From Sedimentisphaerales bacterium (GTDB taxonomy: Bacteria; Planctomycetota; Phycisphaerae; Sedimentisphaerales; SM23-30): a stretch of 7,119 nt of DNA. The position numbers were made by a program, and so were the translations under genes. Below, one piece after another: positions 1 through 7,018 of this stretch. The notes below the pieces were generated by a model that made no database searches, was not told the DNA's origin, and saw nothing but the letters and a program-made list of their open reading frames with translations. Position 1 is the stretch's first letter; the number at the start of each line of letters is the position of its first letter. The stretch is from contig DAOWIP010000387.1 of assembly GCA_030640865.1 (NCBI GenBank), forward strand, positions 1 to 7,119, written 5' to 3'.

Positions 1-212
1 ATCAGGCCCAGCCCGGCCAGCGAAAGCGCCAGCCGCAGTCCGGCCGGTAAATGCAGAAAATTATCCAGCAGAAACAGCGCCAGCCATATTCCCAGACAAA
101 GACCCGCCCACACCAGCAGGCCCAGGAGCAGCCTTGCGGCTATCATTACCCGCCGGGTCCTGGTGATAATGTCGCGGACCAGACCGCTTTTGATATTACT
201 ATTGATTTTCAT
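1..212 (-). CDS. N-terminus of a membrane protein, truncated by the window edge (possibly DUF4175-like)
   Basis: Translation from ATG at 212-210 gives 70 residues that stay open to base 1, so the 3' part of the gene is missing. The first 27 residues are hydrophilic and basic, including a TRTRR run at 17-21. Two hydrophobic stretches follow: about 28-49, rich in Leu, Trp and Gly, and about 59-70, continuing off the window. They are separated by a short DNFLHLPAG linker. This double-span start with an 'LPAGLR' hinge resembles the large DUF4175-type membrane proteins I associate with the end of planctomycete DUF58/VWA clusters, but that family call is inference from 70 residues. The start is 6 nt after the stop of the preceding gene and has only a weak purine-rich ribosome site (GGGAAAAAAGAAA), so translational coupling is likely. 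Met23 is an alternative start. That this is a coding membrane protein is fairly sure; its identity is not. Confidence 0.7.
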   Translation of the reverse strand, partial: MKINSNIKSGLVRDIITRTRRVMIAARLLLGLLVWAGLCLGIWLALFLLDNFLHLPAGLRLALSLAGLGL

Positions 213-218
213 TGTTGA

Positions 219-1451
219 TTATTTCTTTTTTCCCACAAGTACCGAATTTTTCAACCGTTGGATGTTCCATAGCTTTTCCGAAGTAACAACTGTCGGCGTC
301 GGAGTGTCCGTCTGGAAGATCACCCGGAAAAATGTTCCGCGTGCCGAGAGGATGAGTTCCTGATTTTTCTCATCGTATTTCCATTGCCAGATACTCAGTC
401 GCCACGGTTCGACTACCGTGGCCAGGTCCCTGTCCCACTCGCCGCCGACATCGCCGAAGTGTGTCGGCGCAACTTTCCGCCTCAGGCTCACCAGCGTAAG
501 TACTTCTTTGTTCTTTTTGTCTTCCAGTACGCCGAGCAGTTTCCTGTCGTTATAAAAATCTCTCTGCCGTTTCAGGTGATTTTTCGCCAGCGCAAACAGT
601 TTGTCATTTTGCTGTCCTGGCCAGCCGACGATATACCTGCCTTCCTGTCGGGCCGCGAGGTAGAATTCCTCACCGAAGGTTGATTCCACGATGAACGTAT
701 CATTTTTGTCGGTCTTTTTTGTCGGCACGGGCGTCAGGGATTCACGTGTTACCGCCTGTATGGCGTCGTTGGGGTCGAAACGCATATCGAGAAATTTCAC
801 GGTAATCTTTGCGGCTATTTCTTTGCCTTTCTCCAGTAATTTGATACGCCGGACATAAACCAGATCGTTCAGAGTCGTTCCCTGTTTGCCCCGCTGCTTG
901 CTTCTCAGGATGAGTTTGTGCCGCTGTACTGTTCCGCCAGGCCTGTCCTGCCCGGTTTGAAGATAAACTATAGCGGAATACAAATGGCCCTGCATTGTTT
1001 CTCCGCTTTCGAAGACAACAGTTGCATTAAGATACCTTAAGGGATAGGAGTCGCCGGTATATGATTTTGCCGCAGGTGTATAATCCGCCTTGGCCGTTTT
1101 TTCATCGTATTTGGTCTTTTCGATGAATTTCCAGTTGCGTCGCATTTCTTCTTTAGTCGGATAAAAACGAATCTCCCGTACCGGCTCGAAAGAAAAGAGT
1201 CTGACCTTGCCGTATTGCACGTCCTCGCCAGTTACCATATCTGATGTTTTGATGGCACCGCCTTTTGGAATATTCAGTTTAAATTTACGGCCCGGCGTTA
1301 AAGAGATTCTGCCCGTGAGCACCTTCCCGTCCGAAAAATAAACCGCTGCCAGCCTACCTTTGGAATTCGCGCGTACTGCCCCGCCGCTGGAAATAATTAT
1401 CAATCCCGCCGCAATCGCCAATAACAGTTTCATTTTGTAACGCAGATTCAA
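219..1451 (-). CDS. Exported protein of unknown family with two similar beta-rich modules
   Basis: I do not recognise the family. The protein is 410 residues from a TTG start, or 404 from the ATG at 1433. An N-terminal signal peptide is clear: a basic n-region (NLRYKMK), a hydrophobic core (LLLAIAAGLIIISS), and a cleavage site likely after AVRA, so the mature protein is exported. The mature part is rich in predicted beta strands and has no further membrane span. Two segments look alike: about 34-98 (AAVYFSDGKVLTGRI, ending VREIRF) and about 142-209 (ATVVFESGETMQGHL, ending VRRIKL). They suggest duplicated small beta-barrel modules. The C-terminal half (about 250-410) is charged, with Trp residues near VEPWRLSIWQWKYDE, and ends in VGKKK. 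No catalytic motif is visible. It lies 11 nt after the stop of the VWA/GATase-like gene and 6 nt before the next gene, so it belongs to the same operon. An upstream ATG at 1496 would overlap the previous gene by 34 nt, lacks a ribosome site and would bury the signal peptide, so I reject it. Confidence 0.85.
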   Translation of the reverse strand: MNLRYKMKLLLAIAAGLIIISSGGAVRANSKGRLAAVYFSDGKVLTGRISLTPGRKFKLNIPKGGAIKTSDMVTGEDVQYGKVRLFSFEPVREIRFYPTKEEMRRNWKFIEKTKYDEKTAKADYTPAAKSYTGDSYPLRYLNATVVFESGETMQGHLYSAIVYLQTGQDRPGGTVQRHKLILRSKQRGKQGTTLNDLVYVRRIKLLEKGKEIAAKITVKFLDMRFDPNDAIQAVTRESLTPVPTKKTDKNDTFIVESTFGEEFYLAARQEGRYIVGWPGQQNDKLFALAKNHLKRQRDFYNDRKLLGVLEDKKNKEVLTLVSLRRKVAPTHFGDVGGEWDRDLATVVEPWRLSIWQWKYDEKNQELILSARGTFFRVIFQTDTPTPTVVTSEKLWNIQRLKNSVLVGKKK

Positions 1452-1459
1452 GTCATAAG

Positions 1460-1464
1460 TCCTT
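1460..1464 (-). promoter_or_regulatory. Ribosome binding site AAGGA supporting a TTG start
   Basis: On the minus strand AAGGA begins inside the TAA stop of the upstream VWA/GATase-like gene (1465-1463). It lies 8 nt before TTG at 1451-1449. The ATG at 1433 has no comparable purine stretch ahead of it, and neither does the ATG at 1496. An ATG at 1457-1455 is out of frame and stops after two codons. This site is the reason for choosing the TTG start; the choice against ATG 1433 remains uncertain. Confidence 0.5.
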
Positions 1465-3742
1465 ATGTAAGATTCATTCTTCGCCGTATAAACCATTCGA
1501 GAACAAGGATACTCAGTACTATAATGAGGTAAATGTATCTGTCCTGGACAAGTGGTATTTCCAGGCCGAGTGCCCCGGCAGTAATTCTGCCGCGAAGGAC
1601 GTCAATCAGTTCTTCGAATTCGGCCTCCCGAAAATATTCCCCTCCGTTTCGGGCGGCTAACTCGTCCAGAAAAGAATGATCAATTTCGAGGTTGGCGCCC
1701 TCGTTCAGTCCCGGCCCTATGGCAAGGGTTTTTTTGTAACGCTCCAATAGCTTCTCACCGAGGTAGGCCTCCGCTTGAAATACATATCGGCCCCGCTCGG
1801 CCAGAACCATTTCCACATCGAAGGTATTATCACTGCCGGGAGTCGATTCGAGGTTTGTTTTTGTGGGGATGATTAAATTATCAGCAGCAGTGGCATCAGC
1901 ATCGACAGCAGTCGGATAGTCTGTTTGCTTTTTCGTCAGGCTGGTTTTCAGGTGTAGTTGTCCGGGATTATAACGTCCGGCTACGTGAATCGTGGCGGCG
2001 GCCTGTTCACCAGGGCTGTAATGTTCCTGATCCCACCTGATTGACAAAAAGCGCCCTCCTTCTTCCTGCCCGGCCAGGTGGCGAACGGCCTGCCGCCAGA
2101 AATGGCTGTATGCCTGACGGGCACTGTTTTCTCCCCGTGCCCATTTCCAAAGTGTGTTTGTGGCCACGCCCATCGTCCGGCCTTCTCCGAAGCGCTGGAT
2201 TGCGACGACCGAAACATTTTTATTACCGATCGAGGCGTTCATCAGCCCTAATGCTCCGCCCCGCAACATACCCGGCAAATTCATGCTTTCGATTGTTACA
2301 TTATTTGTCTGTTCCAACAGTTTGGTTATCTCGGACATTACCCCAAGGTCGGCCGCAGTCGCCGGTACATTAACGGGAAAACGTCCGCGTTGTAGTTCCG
2401 GCTCGGCATCGCTGATACGCCAGGGCAGCAGCGGCTCGATAACTGTGCCGGTATATCCCCCTCGGCCGAAGGAATATTCACCGCCCAGAAAGATGACCGT
2501 ACCGCCTGCCTTCACATACTCCCGCAGCGCCAGCAGTTGTTCGGGCCGCCATTGCCCGGCCGGGAACGAACCGACGATAATACATTTGTAAAGGTCTAAT
2601 ATTTCCTTGTCGGTGGGAAAACCTTTTTCCAGATGCCGGTCACCTTTTTGCCGTTCTCCCTGTACGACAAAGTGGTCTTTGCTGACACGAAACAGAGCAG
2701 TCAGCGCCACCGACGGATCGCGGGCAAGTTCCCTGCTGATCTGTCTGAAGTCCCAACCAAGTTCCAGGGCGTAAAAAAGGACGTGTAAGGTTTTTTTCCG
2801 GACCTCAATTGAAAAGTTGCGCAGATTATTCAAATCCGTAAGCTCACCCTCAACAGGTTCGAGTGTTAGACGATATTGTATGGTACCCGGCTCCTTCGGT
2901 CCCGTAACCCTGAATTTTACTCGTCCTCTGCCCGCGGCCAATGCAGCTATTTCAGTTGACCGGATTAACCAGCCGTTTTTAGCTCTCTCTTCGAGTCGTA
3001 TTTTCGCACGTGCGGTTTTTTTCAGGAAGTTGTTATTGTTGTTCCCTGAACCTTCGCCGGCGGCATAGGCAACAATGTCGGCGGTTACTTCGAAATCGGA
3101 TTGTTCTTCTATGACTGTGGGCGTCTCTATATCAGTCAGCGCCAGGTCGTTCCACTGCTCCGGCTCACTTCCCACACCGGTTATATAAACCGGCATACTT
3201 GGTCGCCTGGCACTTTTTATAATTTCGTCGCCTCCGTCTGTGAGCAGTACGGCACCAAGGCAACCTGAGAAATCCGAATTGTCGGCGAGTGTAACCAGGC
3301 ATTGGCCCAGGTCGGTCGGCTTCACCCGTTGTTCAGGCCGAGTGTCCTTTTCGGGATTATGAACTTTCAGGTCGAATTCAAGCGTTTCGATATCCGCCCA
3401 CGATCGCATCCGGCCCTTTAACTTGGCCAACATATTCCAAGCTCGTTTTAGCCGGCTGCCTTCCGGGGCGTCCTCTACGTTCATAGAAGAAGATGTATCG
3501 ATTAGTACAATAATCTTTTTATTTTCATCCAGTGGTTTAAAGACGGTCCATATCGGGTCAAAGTAGGCCATAACCAACAGCAATACAATCAGTGCTTTGG
3601 GCACAAGCAGTAGAATAACCCTGCCGGTTGAGTGAATGGCCCTCTGCCGCCTGAACAAAATAATCAGCCAGGCCGCAAGCACCAATATCAGTACCGCTGC
3701 CAGTACCGGATTAAGATGTGCCCGCCAGTATAAAGTATTCAT
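1463..3742 (-). CDS. VWA and GATase1-like domain membrane protein
   Basis: A 759-residue protein anchored by two N-terminal spans (about 12-30 and 42-62) with a basic RRQR loop between them, and one C-terminal span (about 736-752) followed by RRRMNLT. Positive-inside topology puts the bulk outside the cytoplasmic membrane. A VWA domain covers about 76-190, with MIDAS residues D82, S84 and S86 (DTSSSM), T143 and D169 (LLTDGGD), so metal binding looks intact. An Ig-like region follows (about 200-315). A GATase1-like domain comes next (about 317-555), with LREYVKAGGTVIFLGGEYSF and the terminal FWRQAVRHLAG, as in the planctomycete 'putative glutamine amidotransferase' family (PF07090-type). The usual cysteine nucleophile is absent, so I expect a binding rather than an amidotransferase role. 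A second Ig-like segment (about 565-675) precedes a helix reading LDELAARNGGEYF. It starts with a 4-nt ATGA overlap and a strong ribosome site, TAGGAGGG, 7 nt upstream. Its partner is unknown; the BatA-like neighbour is the obvious candidate. Confidence 0.93.
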   Translation of the reverse strand: MNTLYWRAHLNPVLAAVLILVLAAWLIILFRRQRAIHSTGRVILLLVPKALIVLLLVMAYFDPIWTVFKPLDENKKIIVLIDTSSSMNVEDAPEGSRLKRAWNMLAKLKGRMRSWADIETLEFDLKVHNPEKDTRPEQRVKPTDLGQCLVTLADNSDFSGCLGAVLLTDGGDEIIKSARRPSMPVYITGVGSEPEQWNDLALTDIETPTVIEEQSDFEVTADIVAYAAGEGSGNNNNNFLKKTARAKIRLEERAKNGWLIRSTEIAALAAGRGRVKFRVTGPKEPGTIQYRLTLEPVEGELTDLNNLRNFSIEVRKKTLHVLFYALELGWDFRQISRELARDPSVALTALFRVSKDHFVVQGERQKGDRHLEKGFPTDKEILDLYKCIIVGSFPAGQWRPEQLLALREYVKAGGTVIFLGGEYSFGRGGYTGTVIEPLLPWRISDAEPELQRGRFPVNVPATAADLGVMSEITKLLEQTNNVTIESMNLPGMLRGGALGLMNASIGNKNVSVVAIQRFGEGRTMGVATNTLWKWARGENSARQAYSHFWRQAVRHLAGQEEGGRFLSIRWDQEHYSPGEQAAATIHVAGRYNPGQLHLKTSLTKKQTDYPTAVDADATAADNLIIPTKTNLESTPGSDNTFDVEMVLAERGRYVFQAEAYLGEKLLERYKKTLAIGPGLNEGANLEIDHSFLDELAARNGGEYFREAEFEELIDVLRGRITAGALGLEIPLVQDRYIYLIIVLSILVLEWFIRRRMNLT
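3029..3043 (-). repeat. Short AAC/AAT triplet run encoding five asparagines
   Basis: Five consecutive Asn codons (AAC/AAT) encode residues 234-238 of the VWA/GATase-like protein, flanked by GEGSG and FLKK. This lies in the Ig-like region just after the VWA domain and probably forms a flexible loop. The triplet period keeps the frame if the run changes length. Confidence 0.6.
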
Positions 3743-6093
3743 ACCCTGGCCCTCCTACCGGCGATGGTTTCCTCTGTCATTCCGGCCTTGACGTCGGACT
3801 TCATATTAAGAGCGTTAGCTGATTCACCTTTGTTGTTGATAGGGTTGGTTTGCGAAGCCGCTTGTATTGCCGGCACCCCTTTTTTACCGGAGCCATACTT
3901 ATTCCGGGCCGGGTTTGCCAGTAAGCCCTCGGCCAGCAGCACTAATGTCCCCAACAGCAGCAACGGCAGAAACAATTCGAGGGCTGCGAATTGTCCCTGA
4001 TTTTTCTGATCATAATTTTCCGATGCGTTATATGGTAAAATGGTATGGGTAACGCCGCTCAGGGCTGGGGCTTTGGCGCCTTCCACGTAATATTCCCGCC
4101 CTTCCTTTTCTGACGCCCGCACCGAGACGTGCCATTGCCTGTCAGCCGCCCTGATCAGATAGACGCCCGCTCTGGCAAAGGGTGGGATGTTCTCTACCTT
4201 GCCCTTCCAGCTTAACAGATCACCTGTCAGGGAAATAATCTCAACTTCCCCGGTATATTGAGATTCCTCACTCTGCCTGACGTGATAAATATTTTCGGCC
4301 CGCTCTCCAGCAATTAGCGTCAACAGCCGCTCATTGGAGTGTGAGGCGATTTTTCCTTCGGTTCCCATCCCTGTTTCCGTCCCTGTTCTCGTTCCTGTTC
4401 TCGTTCCTGTTTCAGTTCCCGTCCCAGTTCCTGTTTCCATTGCCATACGTTGGGTCAATACAACGCACAGCGGCGCCGCCGGCAGGGTATTCCATCGCGG
4501 ATCAAATACCGTACCGCTGATATAAATATTGCCGCCGCCCAGTTTTTTCCGGGCCAGTACCACTTTCGTAAAATCAACCCCTAACAGCGGTGTATATCCG
4601 GAATCCGGTTCCAGCGGATAATAGGCAAAAACGTGGACGGAATCCAAAGGAATAGTTCCTGTTTTGCTGCGTATCTGCCGCCAGAAATCGGTTCTTTTAT
4701 CAAGGACGATGAGTTTCCTGCCCTGCCTTTCGATTACACGTTGTCGGAGACCCGCCCCAAGCCAGTCCGGCAGTTTTCCGGGAAATTGCTGGGGACCCCG
4801 TGCCGGAACGATCAGCAGATTCCCTCCTTTTTCCACATACTCACGCAGCCATTCTGTTTTGTTATTTGCCCCTTTGTTATTTACCCCGGACTGCGACAGT
4901 TCATTCCAGGTCGTAACGATCAGTATGGGTTTTTTCTCGGCGGCTTCTTTTTTCAATTGATCCGGGTTACAAAACTCTGTGATTATCCCGGTCAAGTCAC
5001 CACGCCCGGTGGGCGAGAGCGCAACGGGTAGCACACCGAACTGCCTTTCACTACCCTGGAACAGAACTGTTGCCTTCTCACGACAGATTATCCCGATGCC
5101 AACTTCGTTATCCGCGATAAAGCCGTCTCCCTCGATCCGGACCTGGAGCCCCTGAAAACCTGGTTCCTCCGGTTTTACTATTAGCGAGACCGTTTTGCTC
5201 ATTTGTCGGGATAATATGACCTTTTTCGTATTGGCATATCCCTGATTGCCGGCGAATCTCCCGATGTGGCCGAGGCAATTGACGCGAATTTCCCCCTGCC
5301 GCTCTGATGTATTTTGCAGTACCACACCAATGTTATAAGGATGCCGGGGCAGAATCCTCTCCAGCGGCATTCGGACAGCGGTTATAGCAACGTTGGCCTC
5401 ATCCCGCCGGGGGGATTCGATTTTGTGCAGAAATACACTGATTTCTGCCGCGGTGCCGGCGGCTGGACGCTTTGCTCCCTTGCCCCATTCGTCATATTGC
5501 AGATCGCTGAATACTTGTACTATGCCCCCGCGCGCCGGGTCGGAGCTGAGCAGGGAGAACGCCTGCCGCAGAGCTTCATCGGCCTGACCCGTTGCATGAG
5601 TTGGCCTGATCCGCTCCAGCACCTCCAGAAGTGCTTTTTTATCGCGGGTCAAAGAGTTTGTTGTTTTTGCCGCCGGGTCATCGACGGTTAGTACGACCGC
5701 CGCTTCTGTTTTGTCTTTCAGAGAAAAAATAATTTTTCGGGCGGCTTCCAGCCCGCATTGCAGTTTTGTCTGCTCCTTGTTGAACATCCCGCTCATCGAA
5801 CCGGAGTTATCCATTACGATAACCACCGGTGCCCTGCCACCGGCTCCCGATCCTGTCCGTATCACCGGCCGCGACAGTGCCAGCAGTACAAATACGATAA
5901 ACAGTACTCGCATGAGAAGGATCAGCCACTGCCGGAGCTTACGCCGTGAGTTCAAACGCGGATGCGTCCGGTTGAAGAACATCAATGTGGAAAAAACGAG
6001 CTTGCGACTCTTTTGCCTGAGCAGGAAGTGAAAAAGAACAGGCAATCCCGCCAGAGGCAGAAGATATAGAAATGAAGCAGCGGGGAAAATCAT
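3739..6093 (-). CDS. BatA-like VWA membrane protein with GATase-like region
   Basis: A 784-residue protein. Residues 1-77 form the BatA-type N-terminal double membrane span (TIGR02226-like): spans at about 5-25 and 57-77 around a very basic cytosolic loop. A VWA domain (about 88-225) follows, with a complete MIDAS set: D95, S97 and S99 (DNSGSMS), T168 and D197 (VFSDLQ). About 230-340 is Ig/CARDB-like. About 340-545 looks GATase-like, with KKPILIVTTW and LREYVEKGGNLLIVPARG, but carries no cysteine at the nucleophile position. Residues 553-578 are a Gly/Thr dipeptide repeat. A third span (about 703-725) precedes a hydrophilic tail of roughly 58 residues, Asn- and Lys-rich, probably cytosolic. 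The VWA and GATase-like parts should face the periplasm. The start overlaps the DUF58 stop as ATGA, with AGGAG 9 nt upstream; the stop overlaps the next start in the same way. Gene order and paired MIDAS domains suggest that it and the next protein form one membrane complex; that is inference. Confidence 0.93.
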   Translation of the reverse strand: MIFPAASFLYLLPLAGLPVLFHFLLRQKSRKLVFSTLMFFNRTHPRLNSRRKLRQWLILLMRVLFIVFVLLALSRPVIRTGSGAGGRAPVVIVMDNSGSMSGMFNKEQTKLQCGLEAARKIIFSLKDKTEAAVVLTVDDPAAKTTNSLTRDKKALLEVLERIRPTHATGQADEALRQAFSLLSSDPARGGIVQVFSDLQYDEWGKGAKRPAAGTAAEISVFLHKIESPRRDEANVAITAVRMPLERILPRHPYNIGVVLQNTSERQGEIRVNCLGHIGRFAGNQGYANTKKVILSRQMSKTVSLIVKPEEPGFQGLQVRIEGDGFIADNEVGIGIICREKATVLFQGSERQFGVLPVALSPTGRGDLTGIITEFCNPDQLKKEAAEKKPILIVTTWNELSQSGVNNKGANNKTEWLREYVEKGGNLLIVPARGPQQFPGKLPDWLGAGLRQRVIERQGRKLIVLDKRTDFWRQIRSKTGTIPLDSVHVFAYYPLEPDSGYTPLLGVDFTKVVLARKKLGGGNIYISGTVFDPRWNTLPAAPLCVVLTQRMAMETGTGTGTETGTRTGTRTGTETGMGTEGKIASHSNERLLTLIAGERAENIYHVRQSEESQYTGEVEIISLTGDLLSWKGKVENIPPFARAGVYLIRAADRQWHVSVRASEKEGREYYVEGAKAPALSGVTHTILPYNASENYDQKNQGQFAALELFLPLLLLGTLVLLAEGLLANPARNKYGSGKKGVPAIQAASQTNPINNKGESANALNMKSDVKAGMTEETIAGRRARV
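4360..4437 (-). repeat. Imperfect 6-bp/12-bp in-frame repeat encoding a Gly-Thr/Glu-Thr/Arg-Thr tract
   Basis: On the minus strand the codons alternate a Gly, Glu or Arg codon (GGA/GGG, GAA, AGA) with a Thr codon (ACA/ACG/ACT). The result is residues 553-578 of the BatA-like protein, with one Met interruption. The clearest 12-bp unit is GGAACGAGAACA, present twice in tandem. Because the unit is a multiple of three, slippage would change length without breaking the frame. The tract sits between the GATase-like region and the C-terminal segment, where a flexible exposed linker is expected. Confidence 0.85.
4858..4887 (-). repeat. Two tandem 15-bp copies (one mismatch) encoding a repeated NNKG-type loop
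   Basis: On the plus strand, tttgttatttgcccc is followed directly by tttgttatttacccc, differing at one base. In the BatA-like protein this gives GVNNK followed by GANNK at about residues 403-412. The copies lie between two strands of the GATase-like region. This looks like a recent in-frame duplication in a surface loop. Confidence 0.8.
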
Positions 6094-7004
6094 ATCAGCC
6101 TGCTCCTGGCCAAAAGAATGTCATATATTTCCTTGCCTGTCTCCGCCAAAATGTAATCCGTCCGCACATTTGCGCACCCAGCCCGCAGTTCGTCGAGATA
6201 AAGATGAAACTGTCTCATATACTCTTCGCGTATTTCGTTCAGATCTACTGTTAGCTTCGCCGGTGTTTCCAGATTTGTTACATCGACCAGTCCCTCTTGG
6301 GGCAGCCGTAGTTCCGCCGGGTCCAGAATGTGGAACAGGGTGGTTTCTTTTCCGTTGTGATAGAGATGTCCCAGCCCGCGTAAAATGTTCTTCGGTTCTT
6401 CCAGCAGGTCGGAAATCACGATCACCAGCGCCTTGCCCTTAATCAGTTCCGCCCCGTCGTGCAGGGCCGATTCAATATCACCTTTGTTACGGGCTTCGAG
6501 CTCCTCCAGTGCCAGCAGCATCGGCTTGAGACCGGCGAAACTGCCGGCCGGTTCGTGGTACTGTCGAATCTTATTGTCAAATGTAATCAGCGAAACCGAG
6601 TCTCCCTGCTGCGCCATCAGGTACATCATCCCGCCGGTTAGATGACAAGCGTATTCCATTTTGCTCAGCAGGCCGCCCTGATGATATTTCATACTGGCGG
6701 AGGTATCGAGCATAATGCAGCAGCGGATACTGACGTCTTCGTGATATTGACGGATAACGTATCGGTCACTACGCGCATAGACCGGCCAGTCGATCCGTGA
6801 GATCGGATCACCGGGTATGTATTCCCGGTATTCAGCGAATTCCACCGATGAGCCGAACGCGGGTGATTTATGCAATCCCTGATGACTGCCGTCCATTGGC
6901 CGCCGTACCGCGATCTCCACCCCGCGCAGACGCTCGGCCATCCGCGGCTGCAGGTAACGATAAGTTCCCGGTCTGCTTTTCTCACCGGGTTTTGGCGATG
7001 ACAT
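6090..7004 (-). CDS. DUF58 domain protein (cytosolic, VWA-like)
   Basis: A 304-residue soluble protein with no signal peptide or membrane span. The DUF58 (PF01882) signature is clear at about 50-90: GSSVEFAEYREYIPGDP, then SRIDWPVYARSD and YVIRQYHED. It is followed by a VWA-like core starting IMLDTSASM, with D100, S102 and S104 in MIDAS positions and D199 in VISDL. The usual MIDAS threonine is not visible: the aligned stretch reads KGDIESAL, with Gly where Thr normally sits. The length fits the short planctomycete DUF58 form without N-terminal spans. DUF58 proteins usually travel with a MoxR AAA+ ATPase and VWA membrane proteins; here the VWA genes follow directly. A strong site, TAGGAGGA, ends 6 nt before the ATG, and the stop overlaps the BatA-like start as ATGA. 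Family assignment is secure; the biochemical role is unknown. Confidence 0.95.
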   Translation of the reverse strand: MSSPKPGEKSRPGTYRYLQPRMAERLRGVEIAVRRPMDGSHQGLHKSPAFGSSVEFAEYREYIPGDPISRIDWPVYARSDRYVIRQYHEDVSIRCCIMLDTSASMKYHQGGLLSKMEYACHLTGGMMYLMAQQGDSVSLITFDNKIRQYHEPAGSFAGLKPMLLALEELEARNKGDIESALHDGAELIKGKALVIVISDLLEEPKNILRGLGHLYHNGKETTLFHILDPAELRLPQEGLVDVTNLETPAKLTVDLNEIREEYMRQFHLYLDELRAGCANVRTDYILAETGKEIYDILLARSRLI

Positions 7005-7010
7005 TACAGG

Positions 7011-7018
7011 TCCTCCTA
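7011..7018 (-). promoter_or_regulatory. Strong ribosome binding site TAGGAGGA overlapping the upstream stop codon
   Basis: The TAG stop of the truncated upstream gene forms the first three bases of TAGGAGGA, which lies 6 nt before the DUF58 ATG. Ribosomes ending the upstream gene would sit on the DUF58 initiation site, so the two are likely translationally coupled. The site also fixes the DUF58 start at 7004. Confidence 0.8.

Noticed and set aside
384..683. Plus-strand open frame of 99 codons
   Set aside because: It lies wholly inside the exported-protein gene on the other strand, lacks a ribosome site and has no recognisable protein features.
2041..2591. Two overlapping plus-strand open frames (110 and 145 codons)
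   Set aside because: They are antisense shadows of the GATase1-like domain of the minus-strand gene, with Pro/Ser/Arg-rich translations typical of noncoding frames.
1463..3742. Active glutamine amidotransferase
   Set aside because: The fold resembles GATase1, but no cysteine nucleophile is visible at the expected turn and the domain is placed outside the membrane.
4357..4440. CRISPR or regulatory repeat array
   Set aside because: Units are only 6-12 bp with no unique spacers, and they follow the codon frame of a gene.
4334..4525. Plus-strand frame encoding a Val-Pro-rich repeat
   Set aside because: It is the reverse reading of the Gly-Thr codon repeat in the BatA-like gene; the real frame is the minus-strand one.
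4633..5031. Plus-strand open frames opposite the GATase-like region
   Set aside because: Antisense to a well-supported domain, with no ribosome site or domain signature.
5314..5691. Plus-strand frame of 125 codons opposite the VWA domain
   Set aside because: The opposite strand encodes the MIDAS-type VWA domain; this translation has no family-like motif.
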